Assembly: GCF_019249655.2 (NCBI RefSeq)
Contig: NZ_CP137557.1
Location: 3,815,001-3,879,000, forward strand
Length of the DNA stretch: 64,000 nucleotides
DNA from: Segatella copri
GTDB taxonomy: Bacteria; Bacteroidota; Bacteroidia; Bacteroidales; Bacteroidaceae
Direction of reading: 5' to 3'
A model generated the notes under the pieces. It was not told the origin of the DNA and searched no databases. It saw only the letters and a list, made by a program, of their open reading frames with translations. How positions within the stretch are numbered: position 1 is the first letter of the stretch; every line of letters starts with the position of its first letter. Positions 7,499 to 15,801 of this stretch are shown piece by piece. The translations under genes were made by a program, and so were the position numbers.

Positions 7499-9283
7499 AT
7501 GAAGCGAATCATATTATTCATATTGGCAATGACGTTCTCGCTGGCGCCTTTTGCACAGCATCATGTGCAGAAGAAACCTGCGAAGAAGACTGCCGTTGCC
7601 TCAAACAAACAGCACAACAGAAAAAAGCCGGCTGCCAAGGCACCTGCCCGAAGGGGCAAGCAGCATGTGCAGGTTTCTACCAAGGCTCCAACGAAGGCAG
7701 AACGCAGAGCTGCCACCTACAGCAATGCCAACATCAGGGGATTGCAGGGACAGCGTGCCAGTATCCAGAAGCGAATCAGGGAACAGGAGCAGGCGTTGCG
7801 CAAGAATCAGGCCGACGTGAAGAAGCGACTGGAAGACCTGATGGCTCTGAACGGCGAAATAGACCAGAGCCAGAAGAAGATTGATGGAATCCAGAAAGAC
7901 ATCCACCATATCGACGGAAACATAGGTATTCTGCAGGCGCAGTTGAAGACCCTTCAGCAGCAGTTGCAGGACAGAAAGAACAAGTATATCCGCTCTATGC
8001 GCTATATGAGCAGGCACCATACGGTGCAGGATAAGCTGATGTTTATCTTCAGCGCCAAGAACCTGACTCAGATGTATCGCCGCCTTTCGTTCATCCGCCA
8101 GTATTCTTCCTATCAGAAGGTGCAGGGACAGGCCATCCAGGCAAAGCAGAAGCAGGTGAACGAGAAGCATCACCAGTTGGAGAACGTAAAGGGTCATAAG
8201 AACACCTTATTATATAAGGGCAAGCAGGAGAAGACGGCTTTGGAAGGCAAGCAGACGCAGCAGAAGGAGATGGTGCAGGGACTGCAGAAGCAGCAGAAGA
8301 CCATTCAGGCTGTCATCGCCGACCAGCGTCAGAAGGATGCGGCCATCAATGCACAGATTGACCGTCTGATTCAGCAGGAAGTGGCAAAGGCTCGTGCCCG
8401 TGCTGCTGCCGAAGCTAAGCGCAAGGCTGCTGCTGCCGCTGCAGCCAAGAAGCGTGCCGAGGAATTGGCCCGCAAGAAGGCTGCTGCCGAGGCTGCCGCA
8501 AGAGAGAATGCCCGCAGAATAGCTGAGGCGAAAGCCCGTGAGGCTGCTGCCGAGGCGGCAAGAAGAAAGGCTGCCGAGGAAGCTCGTGCTGCTGCCGAGG
8601 CTGCAAGAAAGGCACAGGAAGAAGCTGCTGCCCAGGCGGAGGCGAAGGCGAAAGCCAAGGCGCAGGCTAAGGCGCGTGCTGCAGCCGAGGCGGCACAGCG
8701 TGCTGCCGCAGAACAGGCGGCTCGTGAAGCTGCTGCCGAGCAGGCGGCTAAGAAGGCGGAAGCTGACCGCAGGGCTGCCGAGCTGAAGGCGAAGGCGGAT
8801 GAGGAGCGTCAGGCTCGTGAGATTGCTGCTGCCAAGAAGGAGGCGCAGGAGGCGGCTACCTTGAGTTCGGTAGACCGTATGCTGAATGGTGGTTTCGAGG
8901 CAAACCGTGGTCGTCTGCCGATGCCTATCAGTGGAGGTTATCGCATCGTGAGCCATTTCGGTCAGTATAACGTGCAGGGCTTGACGGGTGTTAGGCTTGA
9001 TAACAAGGGTATCAACATTCAGGGCAAGCCGGGTTGTGTAGCTCGCAGCATCTACGATGGTGAGGTGAGTGCCGTATTCGGCTATGGTGGCATGTGGAAC
9101 GTATTGGTTCGTCATGGTGCCTACATCTCAGTATATTGCAACCTGAAATCGGTAAGCGTTCATAAGGGACAGAAGGTAAGTACCCGCCAGGCTTTAGGTG
9201 CCGTGGGTTCCGACAACATCCTCCAGTTCCAGCTTCGCAAGGAGACTGCCAAGCTCAACCCAGAGGCTTGGTTGGGAAGATAA
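7499..9283 (+). CDS. EnvC-like murein hydrolase activator with degenerate LytM (M23) domain
   Basis: 594 residues: signal peptide (about 1-19, cut after PFAQ), Lys/Ala-rich segment, a long EnvC-type coiled coil (about 75-290; GLQGQRASIQKRIREQEQAL...), an Ala/Lys/Glu-rich TolA-like helix of about 155 residues (about 295-450), and a C-terminal M23 domain (about 475-594). The zinc ligands of active LytM enzymes are missing: the H-x(3)-D site reads GVRLDNKG and the HxH site reads LQFQLRK. Known family behaviour: such degenerate LytM proteins activate amidases at division rather than cutting peptidoglycan. The alanine-rich insert makes it far longer than ordinary EnvC. Last gene of the dut operon. 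Confidence 0.85.
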   Translation: MKRIILFILAMTFSLAPFAQHHVQKKPAKKTAVASNKQHNRKKPAAKAPARRGKQHVQVSTKAPTKAERRAATYSNANIRGLQGQRASIQKRIREQEQALRKNQADVKKRLEDLMALNGEIDQSQKKIDGIQKDIHHIDGNIGILQAQLKTLQQQLQDRKNKYIRSMRYMSRHHTVQDKLMFIFSAKNLTQMYRRLSFIRQYSSYQKVQGQAIQAKQKQVNEKHHQLENVKGHKNTLLYKGKQEKTALEGKQTQQKEMVQGLQKQQKTIQAVIADQRQKDAAINAQIDRLIQQEVAKARARAAAEAKRKAAAAAAAKKRAEELARKKAAAEAAARENARRIAEAKAREAAAEAARRKAAEEARAAAEAARKAQEEAAAQAEAKAKAKAQAKARAAAEAAQRAAAEQAAREAAAEQAAKKAEADRRAAELKAKADEERQAREIAAAKKEAQEAATLSSVDRMLNGGFEANRGRLPMPISGGYRIVSHFGQYNVQGLTGVRLDNKGINIQGKPGCVARSIYDGEVSAVFGYGGMWNVLVRHGAYISVYCNLKSVSVHKGQKVSTRQALGAVGSDNILQFQLRKETAKLNPEAWLGR

Positions 9284-9315
9284 ATGCTAGAATGAACAAT
9301 TTAGGTAGATAAGGA

Positions 9316-9352
9316 AAACCCTCTTAGATGGCAGCACCATCTAAGAGGGTTT
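9316..9352. terminator. Bidirectional terminator between envC and the M20 gene
   Basis: Perfect 16-bp stem (AAACCCTCTTAGATGG at 9316-9331 pairing with 9337-9352), loop CAGCA. It overlaps the last codons of the minus-strand M20 gene, whose stop is at 9324. Convergent genes on both sides. Confidence 0.75.
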
Positions 9353-10388
9353 CGTATTTTGTAATGGCATCGCGGATTTCGCTGATGCGGATAAACTCGT
9401 TGGCAGAGTGGGAGCGGGATGATTCGCCCGGTCCTAACTTGAAGGATGGGAAGTGCATTAATGCCTGATCGCTGAGGGTAGGACTGCCGAATGGCTTCAT
9501 GCCCATGGCTACACATTTCTTAATAAGAGGATGCGCCGGGTCGATGCGTGATGATTTCAGACGGAAGCTGTGTGCCTTTACCTCGCTCTTCAGGTGCTGG
9601 CAGATAAACTTGTAAACCTCCTCGTTGTCGTAGAATTCGTTGGTGCGGATATCCACGAGCATCGTACACTTATCCGGAATCACATTGTGCTGGGTGCCGG
9701 CATTCACCACGGTGAGCGTCATCTTGGTAGGGCCCAGGAACTCGCTCACTTTTTCGAACTTGTAGTCACGAATCCATCGCATATCATCCAATGCCTCGTA
9801 GATAGCGTTTACTCCTTCGTTTCTTGCCGCATGTCCACTCTTGCCGTGAGCTATCACATCCAGCACCATCAATCCCTTTTCTGCTACGGCAGGGTTCATA
9901 CCGGTAGGTTCGCCCACGATGGCAAGGTCGATATGCGGGAGCAAAGGCAGGGCACGGGTGATGCCATCCTTACCCGACACCTCTTCTTCGGCGGATGCCA
10001 GATAGATAAGATTATACTGCTGAGGCTTCTCTGTCAGCATTCTGAATATCTGGAGAAGAGAACAGAGGCCGCCGCCGCAATCGTTGCTGCCCAAGCCGTA
10101 AAGTACGCCATCTTCAACATCCGGTGAAAACGGGTCGCGTGTCCACGAAGCCACTGGCTTCACGGTATCGATGTGGGCGTTGAGCAGCAGGGTAGGTCGG
10201 CTCTCATCGTAATGAGGGTCGATAATCCAGATGTTGTTTGCCTCACGCTGAGGCTCAAAGCCATAACTGCGGATGGTCTGCTCCATGATGTCGGCAGCAT
10301 CCTTTTCGTTTCTGCTTACCGATGGGGTGGCGATGAGCTTTTTCAGCAGTTCCACGGCATCGCTAACATATTCTTCTTGTAGCATCAT
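9324..10388 (-). CDS. M20-family metallopeptidase/deacylase (ArgE/DapE type)
   Basis: 354 residues. Metal-site motifs of M20 dinuclear zinc amidohydrolases are present: LLLNAHIDTVKP (His, then Asp two residues on), LGSNDCGGGLCSLL (bridging Asp) and LASAEEEVSGKDG (catalytic Glu pair). The dimerisation lid (HGKSGHAARNEGVNAIYEAL) is intact. In Bacteroidota the nearest biosynthetic role is N-acyl-ornithine or N-acyl-citrulline deacylation in arginine synthesis, but the exact substrate is inferred. The second codon is also Met, so the start may be one codon shorter. Minus-strand promoter box at 10415-10422. Confidence 0.85.
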   Translation of the reverse strand: MMLQEEYVSDAVELLKKLIATPSVSRNEKDAADIMEQTIRSYGFEPQREANNIWIIDPHYDESRPTLLLNAHIDTVKPVASWTRDPFSPDVEDGVLYGLGSNDCGGGLCSLLQIFRMLTEKPQQYNLIYLASAEEEVSGKDGITRALPLLPHIDLAIVGEPTGMNPAVAEKGLMVLDVIAHGKSGHAARNEGVNAIYEALDDMRWIRDYKFEKVSEFLGPTKMTLTVVNAGTQHNVIPDKCTMLVDIRTNEFYDNEEVYKFICQHLKSEVKAHSFRLKSSRIDPAHPLIKKCVAMGMKPFGSPTLSDQALMHFPSFKLGPGESSRSHSANEFIRISEIRDAITKYETLLDGAAI

Positions 10389-10414
10389 AATCTCTCTATT
10401 ATTTGATTTCGGGG

Positions 10415-10422
10415 CAAAGTTA
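10415..10422 (-). promoter_or_regulatory. -7 promoter box for the M20 gene
   Basis: Plus CAAAGTTA is TAACTTTG on the minus strand, 27 bases before the start. Confidence 0.6.
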
Positions 10423-10463
10423 CGAAAAAAAGAGCAGATTATGTGGAAAAAATATCTTTTTAT

Positions 10464-10494
10464 TTTGTGTTCTTAACAAATTCTATTATCTTTG
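10464..10494 (+). promoter_or_regulatory. Promoter of the acyl-CoA ligase gene
   Basis: -33 box TTTG at 10464-10467 and -7 box TATCTTTG at 10487-10494, spaced 19 bases, a good match to the Bacteroidota primary sigma-factor promoter. The ATG is at 10520. Confidence 0.7.
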
Positions 10495-10519
10495 CACACA
10501 TATTTATAAATATTAGCTT

Positions 10520-12328
10520 ATGCAGATTAATAGTCATCTTTCAGTCCTGGTTCACGACCTCGCTAAGAAGTGGGGAGAGAAGCCTGCGCTTACTTTCAGA
10601 AAGTTTGGTAGTGACCAGTGGCAATCGGTTTCGTTTAACCTTTTCTCGTTGAGAGTGAAACAAGTGAGCAATGCCCTTCTCAATCTTGGGGCTAAACCAC
10701 TCGACAAAATCGCTGTCTTCTCGCAGAACTGTGTGCATTACCTGTACACCGACTTCGGTGCGTATGGTATCAGAGTTACCTCTGTACCTTTCTATGCCAA
10801 CAGCAGCGAGCAGCAGATTCAATATATGATCAACGATGCGCAGATTCGCTTCCTCTTTGTAGGCGAACAGGAGCAGTATGACAAGGCTCATCGTATCTTT
10901 GCCCTCTGTCCATCCCTGGAGCGTATCATCATCTTCGATTCCAGCGTGCGCATCAGTACGCATGACCCTGCAGCCCTCTATTTCAAGGACTTCCTGAAGC
11001 TGGGTGAGAATCTTCCTCGCCAGACGGAGGTAGAGGAACTCTACAAGCAGGCAAGTATGGATGATTTGGCTAATATCCTCTATACCAGTGGAACAACTGG
11101 AGATAGCAAGGGTGTGATGCTGAAATACAGTCAGTATGCAGCTGCATTGAAGGCAAACAATGAGTGCGTTCCTGTTACCGAAAAGGATCGTGTCATTGAT
11201 TTCCTTCCATTCACCCATATCTTTGAGCGTGGATGGGCCTATCTCTGCTTGAGCGAGGGTGCCCAGCTCATCATCAATACCTATCCGCAGGAGATTCAGG
11301 ATAGTATGCGAGAGATGCATCCTACCTGTATGTGTAGTGTGCCACGTTTCTGGGAGAAGGTGTATATCGCCGTGAAGGCTAAGATGGACGATGCAGGTCC
11401 TATCCAGAAGAAACTTTTCTATCATGCCTTGGCTGTGGGAAAGAAGCGTAACATTGATTATATCGCCAACGGTAAGCGTCCTCCTCTGGCTCTGGAGCTG
11501 GAATATAAGATTGTCAACAAGACTATCCTGAGCATCGTGCGCAAGCAGTTGGGATTGGATAATCCTAATATCTTCCCTACAGCAGGTGCTTATGTAAGTC
11601 CTGAGGTAGAGGAGTTTGTACACGCCGTGGGTATCAATATGGTTGTGGGCTACGGTCTGACCGAGAGTCTCGCCACCGTATCTTGTGATCATCTCGACAA
11701 GAAGCACAGTCTGGGTTCTGTAGGTCGTCCTATCTCCAGCATTCAGATTAAGATAGGTGAGGATAACGAGATTCTTCTCAAGGGTCCTACCATCACTCCG
11801 GGATATTACCATCGTGATACCACCAATGCCAAGGCTTTCGATAAGGATGGATTCTTCCATACGGGAGATGCCGGCTACATGAAGGATGGCGAGCTTTACC
11901 TGACTGAGCGTATCAAGGACCTGTTCAAGACATCGAATGGTAAGTATATCGCTCCGCAGCAGGTAGAGTCGTTGCTCCTGGTAGATAAGTTCATCGACCA
12001 GGTTGCCGTCATCGCTGACCAGCGCAAGTTCGTATCAGCCCTCGTTGTTCCTGAGTTCCGCCTCGTAGAGGATTGGGCGCGTGAGCATCACATCGCCTTC
12101 ACCTGCCGTGAGGACCTGTGTGCCAACGAGAAGGTGCAGAAGATGCTGATGGATCGTATTCAGATTCTCCAGCAGCACCTGGCTTATTATGAGCAGATTA
12201 AGCGCATCACCCTCCTGGCTCACCACTTCTCTATGGAGTCGGGCGAGCTGACCAACACCTTGAAGATTCGCCGCCCTATCATCAACAAGAACTACAAGGC
12301 GGAGATTGACAAGATGTATGAGGAGTAA
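10520..12328 (+). CDS. Long-chain fatty acid:CoA ligase (AMP-binding family)
   Basis: 602 residues, typical of AMP-forming long-chain acyl-CoA synthetases, which activate fatty acids with ATP and CoA. Visible motifs: the P-loop-like YTSGTTGDSKGVML, the LPFTHIFERGW motif of long-chain members, GYGLTESLATVS (adenine binding) and GFFHTGDAGYMKDGELYLTERIKDLFKTSNGKYIAPQQVE with the ribose-binding Asp and C-terminal hinge. No signal peptide or membrane segment is seen, so it is cytosolic or peripherally bound. It is followed by a 42-base heptad repeat and prfB. Confidence 0.9.
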   Translation: MQINSHLSVLVHDLAKKWGEKPALTFRKFGSDQWQSVSFNLFSLRVKQVSNALLNLGAKPLDKIAVFSQNCVHYLYTDFGAYGIRVTSVPFYANSSEQQIQYMINDAQIRFLFVGEQEQYDKAHRIFALCPSLERIIIFDSSVRISTHDPAALYFKDFLKLGENLPRQTEVEELYKQASMDDLANILYTSGTTGDSKGVMLKYSQYAAALKANNECVPVTEKDRVIDFLPFTHIFERGWAYLCLSEGAQLIINTYPQEIQDSMREMHPTCMCSVPRFWEKVYIAVKAKMDDAGPIQKKLFYHALAVGKKRNIDYIANGKRPPLALELEYKIVNKTILSIVRKQLGLDNPNIFPTAGAYVSPEVEEFVHAVGINMVVGYGLTESLATVSCDHLDKKHSLGSVGRPISSIQIKIGEDNEILLKGPTITPGYYHRDTTNAKAFDKDGFFHTGDAGYMKDGELYLTERIKDLFKTSNGKYIAPQQVESLLLVDKFIDQVAVIADQRKFVSALVVPEFRLVEDWAREHHIAFTCREDLCANEKVQKMLMDRIQILQQHLAYYEQIKRITLLAHHFSMESGELTNTLKIRRPIINKNYKAEIDKMYEE

Positions 12329-12332
12329 TCAT

Positions 12333-12374
12333 AAAGTTTAAAGTTTAAAGTTAAAAGTTTATAGTTCAAAGTTA
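12333..12374. repeat. Heptad repeat array (six 7-bp units) abutting prfB
   Basis: Six consecutive heptads: AAAGTTT, AAAGTTT, AAAGTTA, AAAGTTT, ATAGTTC, AAAGTTA. The last ends on the base before the prfB ATG, so the array occupies the whole position where a ribosome-binding site would be. Confidence 0.8.
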
Positions 12375-13496
12375 ATGATTACAGCTGACCAATTGAAGGA
12401 TGTGATGGACAGAGCCGATGCTCTGCATCGCTATCTGAATATAGACCAGAAGAAAGTAGAATTTGAAGAGGAGCAGCTCCGCACCCAGGCTCCTGACTTC
12501 TGGGAAGACCCGAAGTATGCACAGGAGCAGATGAAGAAGGTGAAGGGCATACAGAAATGGCTCGATGGCTACAAGACCGTGCGTCTTTATGCCGACGAGC
12601 TGAAGCTTGCCTTCGATTTCTATAAAGACGAGATGGTGACCGAGGAGGAGGTGGATGCCGACTATGCCAAGGCCATCAAGGCCATAGAGGACCTGGAACT
12701 GAAGAACATGCTGCGCCAAAAGGAAGACCCGATGGACTGCGTGCTGAAGATTAACTCGGGTGCCGGTGGCACCGAGAGCCAGGACTGGGCACAGATGCTG
12801 ATGCGTATGTACATGCGCTGGGCTGAGGCTCATGGCTACAAGGTAACCATCACCGACCTGCAGGAAGGCGATGAGGCTGGCATCAAGAGCGTGACCATGA
12901 CCATCGAGGGCGGCGAGTACGCCTATGGCTATCTGAAGAGCGAGAATGGCGTTCACCGTCTGGTGCGTGTATCGCCTTTCAATGCCCAGGGCAAGCGAAT
13001 GACCAGTTTTGCCAGTGTCTTCGTCACCCCATTGGTGGATGAAACCATCGAGGTGTATGTTGATCCAGCCAAACTCTCGTGGGATACTTTCCGTTCGAGT
13101 GGTGCCGGTGGTCAGAATGTGAACAAGGTGGAGTCGGGAGTGCGCCTCCGCTATTGGTACACAGATCCTGATACGGGTGAGGAAGAGGAAATCCTCATCG
13201 AGAACACCGAGACCCGCGACCAGCCAAAGAACCGTGCCAAGGCATTGTTGCTTTTGAAGAGTCAACTCTACGACCGCGCCATGAAGAAGCGCCTGGAAGC
13301 CAAGGCTAAGATTGAGGCTGGCAAGAAGAAGATAGAGTGGGGAAGCCAGATAAGAAGTTACGTCTTCGACGACCGCCGCGTGAAAGATCATCGTACCAAC
13401 TATCAGACATCGGATGTGGATGGCGTGATGGATGGCAAGATAGACGGTTTCATCAAGGCTTATCTCATGGAGTTCCCATCGGAAAATGAGGAATAA
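12375..13496 (+). CDS. prfB: Peptide chain release factor 2
   Basis: 373 residues, full-length RF2, which reads UGA and UAA stop codons. The peptidyl-hydrolysis loop GAGGQNVNK and the codon-recognition tripeptide SPF (in VRVSPFNAQGKRM) are both present; the latter separates RF2 from RF1. The frame is continuous through the region where many bacteria have the autoregulatory in-frame UGA: here HRYLNIDQKK is read straight through. No Shine-Dalgarno is visible because the heptad array runs up to the start codon. Confidence 0.95.
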   Translation: MITADQLKDVMDRADALHRYLNIDQKKVEFEEEQLRTQAPDFWEDPKYAQEQMKKVKGIQKWLDGYKTVRLYADELKLAFDFYKDEMVTEEEVDADYAKAIKAIEDLELKNMLRQKEDPMDCVLKINSGAGGTESQDWAQMLMRMYMRWAEAHGYKVTITDLQEGDEAGIKSVTMTIEGGEYAYGYLKSENGVHRLVRVSPFNAQGKRMTSFASVFVTPLVDETIEVYVDPAKLSWDTFRSSGAGGQNVNKVESGVRLRYWYTDPDTGEEEEILIENTETRDQPKNRAKALLLLKSQLYDRAMKKRLEAKAKIEAGKKKIEWGSQIRSYVFDDRRVKDHRTNYQTSDVDGVMDGKIDGFIKAYLMEFPSENEE

Positions 13497-13526
13497 ACAA
13501 TTAGCAACCTAAAAAATAATACAACT

Positions 13527-13676
13527 ATGAGTGGAAATAAAGATTTAAGAAAAGCCAAGCATGAGGCTTATCAGAAGAAGCAAGCCGCAAAAGGTGAGAC
13601 AGTAGTGAAGTGGATATTTGGCGTATTGATAGCCCTGGGCATTCTCTTTGCCATCTATGCAGCTTCTATCGCATAA
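13527..13676 (+). CDS. Small single-pass membrane protein (49 aa)
   Basis: ATG at 13527, TAA at 13674-13676. The first half is very basic and polar (SGNKDLRKAKHEAYQKKQAAK); the second half is one hydrophobic helix (WIFGVLIALGILFAIYAAS). Codon use looks like its neighbours and it sits tightly between prfB (30 bases upstream) and the CYTH gene (15 bases downstream), so it is likely real and cotranscribed. The form is that of a small inner-membrane peptide, N terminus in the cytoplasm by the positive-inside rule. Function unknown. Confidence 0.75.
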   Translation: MSGNKDLRKAKHEAYQKKQAAKGETVVKWIFGVLIALGILFAIYAASIA

Positions 13677-13691
13677 ATTAGGAAATAAGAA

Positions 13692-14192
13692 ATGAGTGGA
13701 TTAGAAATAGAAAGAAAATTCCTCGTCAAGAAGGGCGACGCTTACAAGAGCGCCGCCTTTTCTTCTAGCCATATCCAGCAGGGCTATATTCCTGCCGAGG
13801 GGGCTACGGTGCGCGTTCGCACACGAGACGAGAAGGCTTACCTTACCATTAAGGGCAAGTCGGTGAATGGCGGAATGACACGCTATGAGTTTGAGAAGGA
13901 GATTACGATGGACGAGGCGCAGCATCTGCTGCAGCTTTGCCAGGGTGATGTTATCGATAAGCGCCGCTATCTGGTGAAAAGTGGCAATCATACCTTCGAG
14001 GTGGATGAGTTTTATGGTGACAATGAGGGGCTGGTAATGGCTGAGGTGGAACTGGAGAGCGAGAGCGAAGCCTATGAGAAACCCGACTTCATCGGTATGG
14101 AGGTAACGGGCGACAAGCGTTTCTATAATTCTCATCTTTTGGGCAATCCTTTCTCGCAGTGGCGTGATACCTTGCCTGAGGAATATCGATAG
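13692..14192 (+). CDS. CYTH-domain triphosphate tunnel metalloenzyme
   Basis: 166 residues. Begins with the signature EIERKFLV (ExExK), followed by alternating charged strands that line the tunnel: VRVRTRDEKAYLTIKGK, TRYEFEKEI, IDKRRYLV, FEVDEFYG and VMAEVELESE. Family members hydrolyse inorganic triphosphate or related substrates; small bacterial ones of this type (ygiF/NeuTTM-like) are most often tripolyphosphatases, some class IV cyclases. Substrate here is inferred. Cytosolic, last gene of the prfB cluster. Confidence 0.88.
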   Translation: MSGLEIERKFLVKKGDAYKSAAFSSSHIQQGYIPAEGATVRVRTRDEKAYLTIKGKSVNGGMTRYEFEKEITMDEAQHLLQLCQGDVIDKRRYLVKSGNHTFEVDEFYGDNEGLVMAEVELESESEAYEKPDFIGMEVTGDKRFYNSHLLGNPFSQWRDTLPEEYR

Positions 14193-14303
14193 AAAAAGTG
14201 AATAAACTGCCTTTTTTATCCAAAAAAGCATGCTAAAATGCATAAATATTACTAATTTTATACTTTTGCTTTCAAATATTTCTATTATTTCAGAAATATT
14301 TTA

Positions 14304-14311
14304 TAATTTTG
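14304..14311 (+). promoter_or_regulatory. -7 promoter box for the first NSS transporter
   Basis: TAATTTTG followed by a 49-base leader to the ATG at 14361. Confidence 0.6.
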
Positions 14312-14360
14312 CAGGCTGTTATACGAAAAGTTAATGAAATTAGTAAGAAAGAAATAGAAA

Positions 14361-15725
14361 ATGGCAGAATCAAATAGAGGAAGTTTTGGTAGCAAGATAG
14401 GAATGATCCTTGCTACTGCAGGTGGCGCCGTAGGTTTGGGTAACGTATGGCGCTTCCCTTATATGGCTGGTCAGGAAGGTGGCGCAGCCTTTATCTTGGT
14501 TTACATCGGATGCGTACTCCTGTTGGGCATCCCTTGTATGGTTTCGGAGTTTATCATCGGTCGTCATGGTGCTTCCAATACGGCACGTGCCTATACCAAG
14601 CTCGCCAATGGAACGGCTTGGAAGTGGGTGGGCTACCTGGAGGTGCTTACGGGCTTCCTGATTACCGGTTACTATGCGGTGGTTTCGGGCTGGTGCCTGC
14701 AGTATGTATATGCCAGCATCATGGGCGAACTGCATGGCGACCCAACCTTCGTGGCAAATTACTTCAAGGAGTTTTCTGTCGATCCTATCCGTCCGGTGAC
14801 GTGGACGGTGGCAATCTTCCTGATTTGTCACTTCGTGATTATCCATGGTGTACGCGGAGGAATCGAGAAGGCATCCAAGGTGATGATGCCGCTTCTGTTC
14901 ATCCTGCTTCTCATTATCGTGGTGTCTTCCTGTCTGTTGCCGGATGCGGGAAAGGGTATCGAGTTCCTGCTGAAACCTGATTTCGGAAAGGTGGATAGGA
15001 ATGTATTCCTCAATGCTTTGGGACAGTCGTTCTATTCCATGAGCATCGGTATGGGTTGTATCTGTACGTATGCATCTTATTTCAGCCGACAGACCAATCT
15101 TCTGAAATCGGCGATTCAGATTTCTGCCATTGACTTGATGGTGGCGGTATTGGCTGGCTTGATGATTTTCCCTGCAGCTTTCTCGGTGGGTATCTCTCCG
15201 GATAGTGGTCCGTCGCTTATCTTCATCACCTTGCCGAATGTCTTCAACGAGGCGTTTGCATCGATGCCGGTATTGGGATGGATTATCTCGCTGATGTTCT
15301 ACGTGCTTCTTTCTGTGGCTGCGTTGACATCGCTGATGTCGCTCCACGAGGTGAATACTTCTTTCTTCTATGAGGAGTTGAAGATTGACAGAAAGAAGGG
15401 TGCCATGATTGTTACGGTATCTTGTGCCATCATCGGTGCATTCTGTTCACTCTCTTTGGGAGCTACGGATAAATTGTCGTTCGGCGGCAAGGCTCTGTTC
15501 GATTGGTTCGACTTCGTAACGGGACAGTTGTTCCTTCCTACGGGAGGTCTTCTCACCTGTTTGTTCCTGGGCTGGTATGTTCCGAAGAAGGTGGTGAAGG
15601 ATGAGTTTACTAACTGGGGAACCTTGAAGGGACAGGTATTCCATGTCTATCTCTTCCTGATCAAGTTTGTTTGCCCTGTCCTCATCTTCCTGGTATTCCT
15701 GCACCAGTTTGGAGTCTTCGGATAG
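14361..15725 (+). CDS. Sodium-dependent transporter, NSS/SNF family (first of tandem pair)
   Basis: 454 residues with about eleven to twelve hydrophobic helices. The N-terminal signature SKIGMILATAGGAVGLGNVWRFPYMAGQ is the unwound TM1 that binds sodium and substrate in LeuT-type neurotransmitter:sodium symporters. Also seen: EFIIGRHGASN, the TM6 region ALGQSFYSMSIGMG and the sodium-site Ser/Thr-rich segment LLSVAALTSLMSL. Inner-membrane, probably an amino-acid:Na+ symporter; the substrate cannot be read from sequence. A paralogue follows after 76 bases. Confidence 0.9.
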   Translation: MAESNRGSFGSKIGMILATAGGAVGLGNVWRFPYMAGQEGGAAFILVYIGCVLLLGIPCMVSEFIIGRHGASNTARAYTKLANGTAWKWVGYLEVLTGFLITGYYAVVSGWCLQYVYASIMGELHGDPTFVANYFKEFSVDPIRPVTWTVAIFLICHFVIIHGVRGGIEKASKVMMPLLFILLLIIVVSSCLLPDAGKGIEFLLKPDFGKVDRNVFLNALGQSFYSMSIGMGCICTYASYFSRQTNLLKSAIQISAIDLMVAVLAGLMIFPAAFSVGISPDSGPSLIFITLPNVFNEAFASMPVLGWIISLMFYVLLSVAALTSLMSLHEVNTSFFYEELKIDRKKGAMIVTVSCAIIGAFCSLSLGATDKLSFGGKALFDWFDFVTGQLFLPTGGLLTCLFLGWYVPKKVVKDEFTNWGTLKGQVFHVYLFLIKFVCPVLIFLVFLHQFGVFG

Positions 15726-15760
15726 GTGCCTTTAATATAAGGTGTCAGAGTAGTTAGTCA

Positions 15761-15783
15761 TGCGCCCTGTAAGGGCAGAAGCA
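15761..15783. repeat. Short palindromic intergenic element
   Basis: GCCCTGTAAGGGC (5-bp arms, 3-base loop) nested within TGC...GCA, lying between the two transporter genes. No T-run follows, so it is more likely a REP-like hairpin than a terminator. Confidence 0.45.
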
Positions 15784-15801
15784 TAAAAATCATAAGAAAC
15801 A

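Noticed and set aside
8210..9115. Long open frame on the minus strand opposite envC
   Set aside because: It is a by-product of the alanine/lysine-repeat codons of envC; its translation is low-complexity Leu/Ser and no promoter or start context supports it.
7499..9283. Active M23 endopeptidase
   Set aside because: Both zinc-binding motifs lack their His residues.
12372..13391. Long open frame opposite prfB
   Set aside because: Shadow of a high-confidence RF2 gene; its translation resembles no family.
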